A DNA stretch of 27,831 bases from Savagea sp. (GTDB taxonomy: Bacteria; Bacillota; Bacilli; Bacillales_A; Planococcaceae): the NCBI GenBank assembly GCA_030152585.1, contig JASLJC010000032.1, positions 1 to 27,831 on the forward strand, read 5' to 3'. Within the stretch, counting starts at the first letter, position 1; the number at the start of each line of letters is the position of its first letter. Below, one piece after another: positions 23,816 through 27,831 of the stretch. A program made the translations under genes and the position numbers. The notes under the pieces are model-generated. The model had not been told where the DNA came from. It was given only the letters and a program-made list of their open reading frames with translations, and ran no database searches.

Positions 23816-25069
23816 ATGGAACAATTAGAACGAGCATTAATTGACGGTCACTATGATATCGTTGCAAATGCTGCGACAGAAGCGATTGAAATGGAAAATT
23901 GGGGACGAGCTTACGATATTGCGCAAGCTTATATTGCATATGGTTTTTTCGAAGAAGCTGTTGAACTCTATCGTACTTTACGAAAACAATTACCTGAAGA
24001 AGAGCAGCTAAAAATTGATGAAGCTCAAACGTTAATTGAATTAGGCAAAGAAGATGAAGCGTTATTATTGTTAAAAGAGGTAGATTCGAAAAGTGAAGTA
24101 TACTTACAAGTTCTTCTCATTGAAGCAGACTATTATAGTATGTTAGGTATGGAAGAAATTGTTATGCAGAAAGTAGAAGAAGCGTATAAACGTGCACCAG
24201 AAGAGCCGATCATTCAGTTTGCCTATGCAGAAGCGGCATTATCGATCGGACGCAATCGAGAAGCTATTCGAATGTATGAACGTTTGCAAGAAAATGGCTA
24301 TGAAGAAATGGGGACGGTGACGATAGCTCACCGTTTAGCAGAAGCTTATCGTGCAGGTGGTGCCTATGAAGAAGCAATTCCTTATTTTGAAGAAGTCGTC
24401 GGTGAAGAAGAGAATCCAGCTGACGTATTCAACTTAGCTTACGTCCAATTACAAAGTGGTCATACAGAACGAGCCGTACCATTATTTCAACAAGTGTTAG
24501 AGATGGATCCTGATTATTATGCGGCGTATTATGCATTAGGTCATGCATATACATTGTTAGAACGAAATGAAGAAGCATATGCTACGTATGAAGCAGGTAT
24601 TCGGCGAGATGCGTATAATAAAGAATTGTACGTTGCGATTGGGAAAGTAGCACTAAAAATTGGAAAAGAAAATGAAGCGGTGGAATATTTACAAGAAGCA
24701 CTCGCATTAGATCCCGAATATTTAGATGCTCTCATTACATTAACAGGTATTTATGAGCGACAAGAAAATGATACATCGCTTATTGATGTACTCAGTAGTC
24801 CTCACGTTTTATTAACACCCGATTTAACATTTGCTTTAGCCCGAGCGTACAATCGACAGGAAATGTACGATAAAGCGCGAGAGCAGTTTGAAAAAGTGGC
24901 GCCTATTTTAGAAGATGACGTTCCTTTTTTAAACGCCTACGCTACCTTTTTACGAGAAGATGGGGATCGAATCCAAGCGTTACATGTAGCAAAACGTCTC
25001 GTAACATTAGATGAGACTGCATATGATTGGCAAGAATGGATCGATAGGGAGGAGTTGTATAACGAGTGA
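23816..25069 (+). CDS. ypiA: Tetratricopeptide repeat protein (YpiA-like)
   Basis: 417 aa, almost entirely TPR helices. Typical repeat stretches are GRAYDIAQAYIAYGFFEEAV, EEAIPYFEEVVGEEENPADV, ERAVPLFQQVLEMDPDYYAA and NEAVEYLQEALALDPEYLDA. No signal peptide or membrane segment, so cytoplasmic, with a protein-binding role. The Listeria counterpart lies next to reoY, as here. Start: ATG 23816 is 11 nt after GAAGGAG; GTG 23807, three codons earlier, is only 2 nt from it. The end overlaps ypiB by 4 nt (GTGA), so the two are coupled. Confidence 0.9.
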   Translation: MEQLERALIDGHYDIVANAATEAIEMENWGRAYDIAQAYIAYGFFEEAVELYRTLRKQLPEEEQLKIDEAQTLIELGKEDEALLLLKEVDSKSEVYLQVLLIEADYYSMLGMEEIVMQKVEEAYKRAPEEPIIQFAYAEAALSIGRNREAIRMYERLQENGYEEMGTVTIAHRLAEAYRAGGAYEEAIPYFEEVVGEEENPADVFNLAYVQLQSGHTERAVPLFQQVLEMDPDYYAAYYALGHAYTLLERNEEAYATYEAGIRRDAYNKELYVAIGKVALKIGKENEAVEYLQEALALDPEYLDALITLTGIYERQENDTSLIDVLSSPHVLLTPDLTFALARAYNRQEMYDKAREQFEKVAPILEDDVPFLNAYATFLREDGDRIQALHVAKRLVTLDETAYDWQEWIDREELYNE

Positions 25070-25611
25070 TACGGGTAACCGCCGATGATAAAGAACAGTT
25101 TATTCAGTGGTTTATCGAACGATTCGATATTCAACAACGAGCGGTCGTTTGGTTTTTGAATGTATTGCGAGCTGATCGAAAAAAATTAGCCGATATTCAT
25201 TTTACGACAGATGTCTTTTATTGCCCGCGTGCGATTAAGTGGACAGTGCATGAAAATCGCATTCATTTTCAATTTAAAAAAGGAACGGTATGGACAGATG
25301 ACATGGAACGTGCTTTTCATGATCTATATTTAGTCGATGATGAACCATTATATATGGAATTTGATTTTCCGAACCGTTCTCAATCGCCGCAATATGCTAT
25401 CGTCATGACAGAACACCCTTATATGCCTGAAAACGAAGAACAACAAGAACAAGATCAACGTATAATAACACAATGGGTAGAGTGCGAAAAAAACCGTATA
25501 ACATATGAAATGGCGAAAAAGAAAATTGATGAAGCATTAGATCAAAAAGATGAACAAGCTTTTTTTTATTGGACACGTAAACTCGCTCAAATACAGCAGT
25601 ATAAAAAGTAA
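25066..25611 (+). CDS. ypiB: ReoY/YpiB family (UPF0302) protein with C-terminal IDEAL domain
   Basis: 181 aa. The N-terminal UPF0302 domain (about 1-125) includes QFIQWFIERF, VVWFLNVL, HFTTDVFYCPRAI and the conserved TEHPYMP. The C-terminal IDEAL segment (about 145-175) carries the literal motif KKKIDEALDQKDEQAFFYWT (IDEAL-like at 154-158). In Listeria, ReoY is needed for ClpCP-mediated degradation of MurA and so links proteolysis to peptidoglycan synthesis; the same role is inferred. Start GTG 25066 overlaps the ypiA stop; AGGGAGGAG lies 11 nt upstream. B. subtilis has ypiF and qcrABC after it; here they are absent. Confidence 0.92.
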   Translation: MIRVTADDKEQFIQWFIERFDIQQRAVVWFLNVLRADRKKLADIHFTTDVFYCPRAIKWTVHENRIHFQFKKGTVWTDDMERAFHDLYLVDDEPLYMEFDFPNRSQSPQYAIVMTEHPYMPENEEQQEQDQRIITQWVECEKNRITYEMAKKKIDEALDQKDEQAFFYWTRKLAQIQQYKK

Positions 25612-25639
25612 AAGGTGTTACATGTGTAGCATCTTTTTT
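25611..25639 (+). terminator. Intrinsic terminator of the aro-ypiAB transcript
   Basis: AAAGGTGTTACA with TGTAGCATCTTT (two wobbles) and a very short loop, followed by T's, directly at the ypiB stop codon. Confidence 0.8.
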
Positions 25640-25658
25640 CACGTAAAGGATGAAGAAA

Positions 25659-26282
25659 ATGAATACATGGCGTGCGATTGTACCTTGGCTTCGAAGTCGT
25701 CAAATATTATATTTATTAGCGCTCATAAATGGACTCGGCACAATATACGGATATATTTGGTACATTCCCCAACTGCGTGAGACGGAACCTATTTTTTTAT
25801 TATTCGTCCCAGATAGTCCAACGGCCAGTTTGTTTTTTACGATTGTATTGATCGGTTGGTTACTCGGTCGTCAATTTCGTTATATGGAAGCACTCGCTTA
25901 CGTAACGCTTATTAAATATGGTTTATGGGCGGTTGTAATGAATCTCTTGACATTCATACAAGGATATTCACTTGGCATTGTCGGTTGGATGTTAATCGTT
26001 TCCCATGGGGCGATGGCTTTACAAGCGATTGTATATGGTCCTTTTTATACGTTTCATATCCGGCATCTCGTCGTCGCAGGAATTTGGACGTTGCATAATG
26101 ATGTGATTGATTATGTGTTTGAACAAATGCCTGTTTACTATACGTTAATGGATCATTTACCCCAAATCGGATATTTCACTTTTTGGTTGTCAGTCGGTGT
26201 TTTATTGCTCGCGTATTGGAATATTCGCCAACGCCAACAAAATATGGAGAATTTGTCACGAATAAAAGAAAAGAGTAGGTAA
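25659..26282 (+). CDS. ypjA: DUF1405 multi-pass membrane protein (YpjA-like)
   Basis: 207 aa, about six predicted membrane helices, for example ILYLLALINGLGTIYGYIWY, SLFFTIVLIGWLLG, LIKYGLWAVVMNLLTFI, GWMLIVSHGAMALQAIVY and FTFWLSVGVLLLAYW. The family has no established function; in B. subtilis it lies just after qcrABC. Conserved-looking features are the YIWYIPQL and ETEPIFLLFVPDSPTASLFF stretch and the polar LHNDVIDY inside a membrane region. Start ATG 25659 is 9 nt after AAAGG; ATG 25650 abuts that site and is less likely. Confidence 0.88.
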   Translation: MNTWRAIVPWLRSRQILYLLALINGLGTIYGYIWYIPQLRETEPIFLLFVPDSPTASLFFTIVLIGWLLGRQFRYMEALAYVTLIKYGLWAVVMNLLTFIQGYSLGIVGWMLIVSHGAMALQAIVYGPFYTFHIRHLVVAGIWTLHNDVIDYVFEQMPVYYTLMDHLPQIGYFTFWLSVGVLLLAYWNIRQRQQNMENLSRIKEKSR

Positions 26283-26355
26283 AAGAGCGCAAGTTACTTG
26301 CTTGCTAAATAAAGACAATATAAAGTAAACGTATTGAAAGGAGAGTTTAAACGAA

Positions 26356-27021
26356 ATGTTTTGGATCTATTTAATATTATTAATTGCTTTACCGATGTAC
26401 GCACAATATAAAGTGAAAATCACATATACGCGTTATTCAAAAGTCGTTTCGACATCTGGTATGACAGGAGCACAAGTTGCTCGAAAAATTTTAGATGAAA
26501 AAGGGCTTTATCATGTAAAAGTTGTTCGTGGTGAAGGATTTTTGTCTGACCATTACAATCCCGTCACGAAAGTCGTTTCACTTTCACCTGAAAACTATGA
26601 TAATCCTTCTGTAGCAGGTACTGCAGTAGCAGCACACGAAGTTGGACACGCTGTTCAAGATGCGGAACAATATCATTTTTTAGTGTTCCGTCATAAAATG
26701 GTCCCTGCTGTGAATTTAACATCTAACGCTTCATGGATTTTTATTATGATCGGTTTGTTCTTTTCGAACACATTACTCGGGGTCGGAATTGCATTAATGA
26801 CGGTCGGTGTTTTATTCCAACTTGTTACATTACCGGTTGAGTTTGATGCGTCGAAACGAGCGATGGATGATGTTGTTCAGCTCGGTATTATTAACAATAG
26901 CGAAGAACCACAAGCGAAAAAAGTGTTAAGTGCCGCAGCGATGACATACGTTGCAGCGACAGCAGTAGCAGTATTGGAATTAGTACGTCTTTTATTAATC
27001 TTCTTTAACCGAGATGAATAA
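26356..27021 (+). CDS. YugP-like membrane zinc metallopeptidase
   Basis: 221 aa neutral zinc metallopeptidase. N-terminal helix (1-18), catalytic HEVGH at 94-98 in AVAAHEVGHAVQDAEQYHFL, two adjacent membrane helices (about 124-158), a likely third zinc ligand in LPVEFDASKRA (Glu 162), and a C-terminal helix (about 195-217). It resembles B. subtilis YugP (about 225 aa), whose substrate is unknown. Ribosome site AAAGGAG. It occupies the place where B. subtilis has ypjB and ypjC. A TATAAA-type -10 lies upstream near 26319, tentative. Confidence 0.88.
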   Translation: MFWIYLILLIALPMYAQYKVKITYTRYSKVVSTSGMTGAQVARKILDEKGLYHVKVVRGEGFLSDHYNPVTKVVSLSPENYDNPSVAGTAVAAHEVGHAVQDAEQYHFLVFRHKMVPAVNLTSNASWIFIMIGLFFSNTLLGVGIALMTVGVLFQLVTLPVEFDASKRAMDDVVQLGIINNSEEPQAKKVLSAAAMTYVAATAVAVLELVRLLLIFFNRDE

Positions 27022-27036
27022 ATATTTTTATGACGC

Positions 27037-27099
27037 GAAAGAAAGTCTTACACAAGGAGCAGAAAAAGCTCAAGGTGTAAGGCTTTCTTTTCTTATTTT
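27037..27099 (+). terminator. Long intrinsic terminator after the metallopeptidase gene
   Basis: A 17-bp stem, GAAAGAAAGTCTTACAC with GTGTAAGGCTTTCTTTT (two wobbles), holds an inner GAGC/GCTC hairpin and is followed by a T-rich tail. Confidence 0.8.
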
Positions 27100-27112
27100 G
27101 TCACTCTATAAT
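27084..27112 (+). promoter_or_regulatory. Putative promoter of mazG-dapB
   Basis: A perfect TATAAT (27107-27112) with a weak TTTCTT -35 at 17-nt spacing. It sits right after the terminator and about 98 nt before mazG. Confidence 0.4.
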
Positions 27113-27209
27113 AGTTTTATCGTAGATATCGAAAGATGTCGCTATTTTAGAAAAAGAAAATCTCGCTCGTCTGAAAGTAGACGGACGAAAAGAAACGGGG
27201 AGGAAGCGA

Positions 27210-27545
27210 TTGTCACGAACGATGGAAGAGATGCAACAAACGGTACATCAGTACATCTCTCAATTTAAAGAAGGTTATTTTCCACCGATGGAGCTCGTTG
27301 CTCGTCTGACGGAAGAACTCGGAGAAGTTGCGCGAGAGGTGCAACACGTTCACGGAATGAAAAAGAAAAAAATAACAGAAGAAGAAAGTTCAATGGAAGC
27401 AGAGCTCGGAGATTTGTTGTTCGTATTAATTTGTTTAGCGAACGTAGAGCAGGTAAACTTAGACCAAGCACTTGCGCGAGTGATGCATAAGTTTGAAACG
27501 CGCGATGCCAATCGTTGGACAAAAAAGGAAGGGGAATTGGAATGA
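27210..27545 (+). CDS. ypjD: MazG-like nucleotide pyrophosphohydrolase (YpjD)
   Basis: 111 aa, the same length as B. subtilis YpjD. All-alpha NTP pyrophosphohydrolase; metal-binding acidic residues in ARLTEELGEVAREVQ (ExxE) and SMEAELGDLLFVLICLAN (ExxD). It likely removes aberrant nucleotides. Start is TTG 27210, which has GGGGAGG 6 nt upstream; the next in-frame ATG (27222) is too far away. Its stop overlaps the dapB start (ATGA), so the two are coupled. Confidence 0.93.
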   Translation: MSRTMEEMQQTVHQYISQFKEGYFPPMELVARLTEELGEVAREVQHVHGMKKKKITEEESSMEAELGDLLFVLICLANVEQVNLDQALARVMHKFETRDANRWTKKEGELE

Positions 27546-27831
27546 TCAAAGTAATAGTAGCAGGGGCACGAGGTCGTCTTGGAAAAACAGTAGTAGAAGC
27601 GATTACTGAAAACGAGGGGATGGAAGTCGTTGCAGCGTATGATTATAAATATGACGGCGAACGATTAGAAAACGGCGAAATAAGTGAAACAGGAACGATT
27701 CCGATTTTTACATCGATGGAACGAGCAGTTCGAGAAACAGAAGCGACTGTTTTTTTAGATGTAACAAATCCTGATGTCGTCTTTCAAAATGTAAATCAAG
27801 CATTGGCAGAACAATTACATGTTGTTATTGG
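27542..27831 (+). CDS. dapB: 4-hydroxy-tetrahydrodipicolinate reductase, N-terminal part (cut by window end)
   Basis: The first 96 codons. NAD(P)-binding motif VIVAGARGRLGKTVVEAI at the N-terminus and FLDVTNPDVVFQNVNQAL further on match DapB, which reduces dihydrodipicolinate in lysine and diaminopimelate synthesis. Start ATG overlaps the ypjD stop by 4 nt and has GGAAGGGG just upstream. The order ypjD-dapB is the Bacillus one. Confidence 0.95.
   Translation, partial: MIKVIVAGARGRLGKTVVEAITENEGMEVVAAYDYKYDGERLENGEISETGTIPIFTSMERAVRETEATVFLDVTNPDVVFQNVNQALAEQLHVVI

Noticed and set aside
27014..27268. An 84-codon plus-strand ORF after the metallopeptidase
   Set aside because: It overlaps the metallopeptidase end, runs through the long terminator and into mazG, has no ribosome site, and its sequence is not protein-like.
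1..27831. tRNA, rRNA, mobile elements, prophage or transferred islands
   Set aside because: None seen on either strand; all genes are core Bacillales genes with even composition.

Overview
This is a single, tightly packed stretch of Bacillales chromosome. Almost every gene has a recognisable Bacillus subtilis counterpart, and the order follows the B. subtilis fer-to-dapB region: [ribU end]-fer / ypbB-recQ-ypbE-ypbG-ypdA-ypfA(motI)-cmk-plsC-rpsA-der-gpsA-hbs-folE-mtrB-hepS-menH-hepT-ndk-cheR-aroC-aroB-aroH-hisC-tyrA-aroA-ypiA-ypiB-ypjA-(Zn peptidase)-mazG-dapB. Only fer is on the minus strand. The DNA is moderately AT-rich and the Shine-Dalgarno sites are strong. Base composition, taken by eye, is even along the window, and there are no insertion sequences, phage genes, tRNA, rRNA or CRISPR arrays.

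Layout. 1-3110: end of a probable riboflavin transporter subunit, a divergent ferredoxin gene, and ypbB-recQ. 3181-6514: LysM membrane protein, membrane phosphoesterase, YpdA-type bacillithiol-disulfide reductase, and the c-di-GMP effector MotI. 6558-10657: cytidylate kinase, acyltransferase PlsC, four-domain S1 protein and GTPase Der. 10673-16123: GpsA, HU, FolE, TRAP, the menaquinone side-chain and ring genes hepS-menH-hepT, and Ndk. 16386-17156: cheR. 17591-23773: aromatic amino acid operon aroC-aroB-aroH-hisC-tyrA-aroA. 23816-27831: TPR protein YpiA, ReoY/YpiB, a DUF1405 protein, a YugP-like zinc metallopeptidase, MazG, and the start of DapB.

Most interesting signal. The roughly 430 bp before aroC hold what reads as a ribosome-mediated attenuator. 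A 31-codon leader ORF (17336-17431), too short for routine gene finding, has a near-perfect Shine-Dalgarno. It encodes 6 Tyr and 4 Phe but no Trp, and 8 of its first 15 residues are aromatic. It is followed by an intrinsic terminator and by upstream segments that can form a mutually exclusive antiterminator and a competing helix. B. subtilis is known for T-box and TRAP control of such genes, so a Tyr/Phe leader peptide here would be notable.

Gene losses relative to B. subtilis fit a distinct lifestyle. There is no trpEDCFBA between aroH and hisC, although the trp regulator TRAP is kept. There is no spoIVA between gpsA and hbs, and no qcrABC between ypiB and ypjA. These gaps suggest a motile, perhaps non-sporulating member of Bacillales with bacillithiol and menaquinone but possibly no bc-type complex. 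The genus cannot be named with confidence from this window. All product names are assigned from remembered family motifs and synteny; no database search was run.
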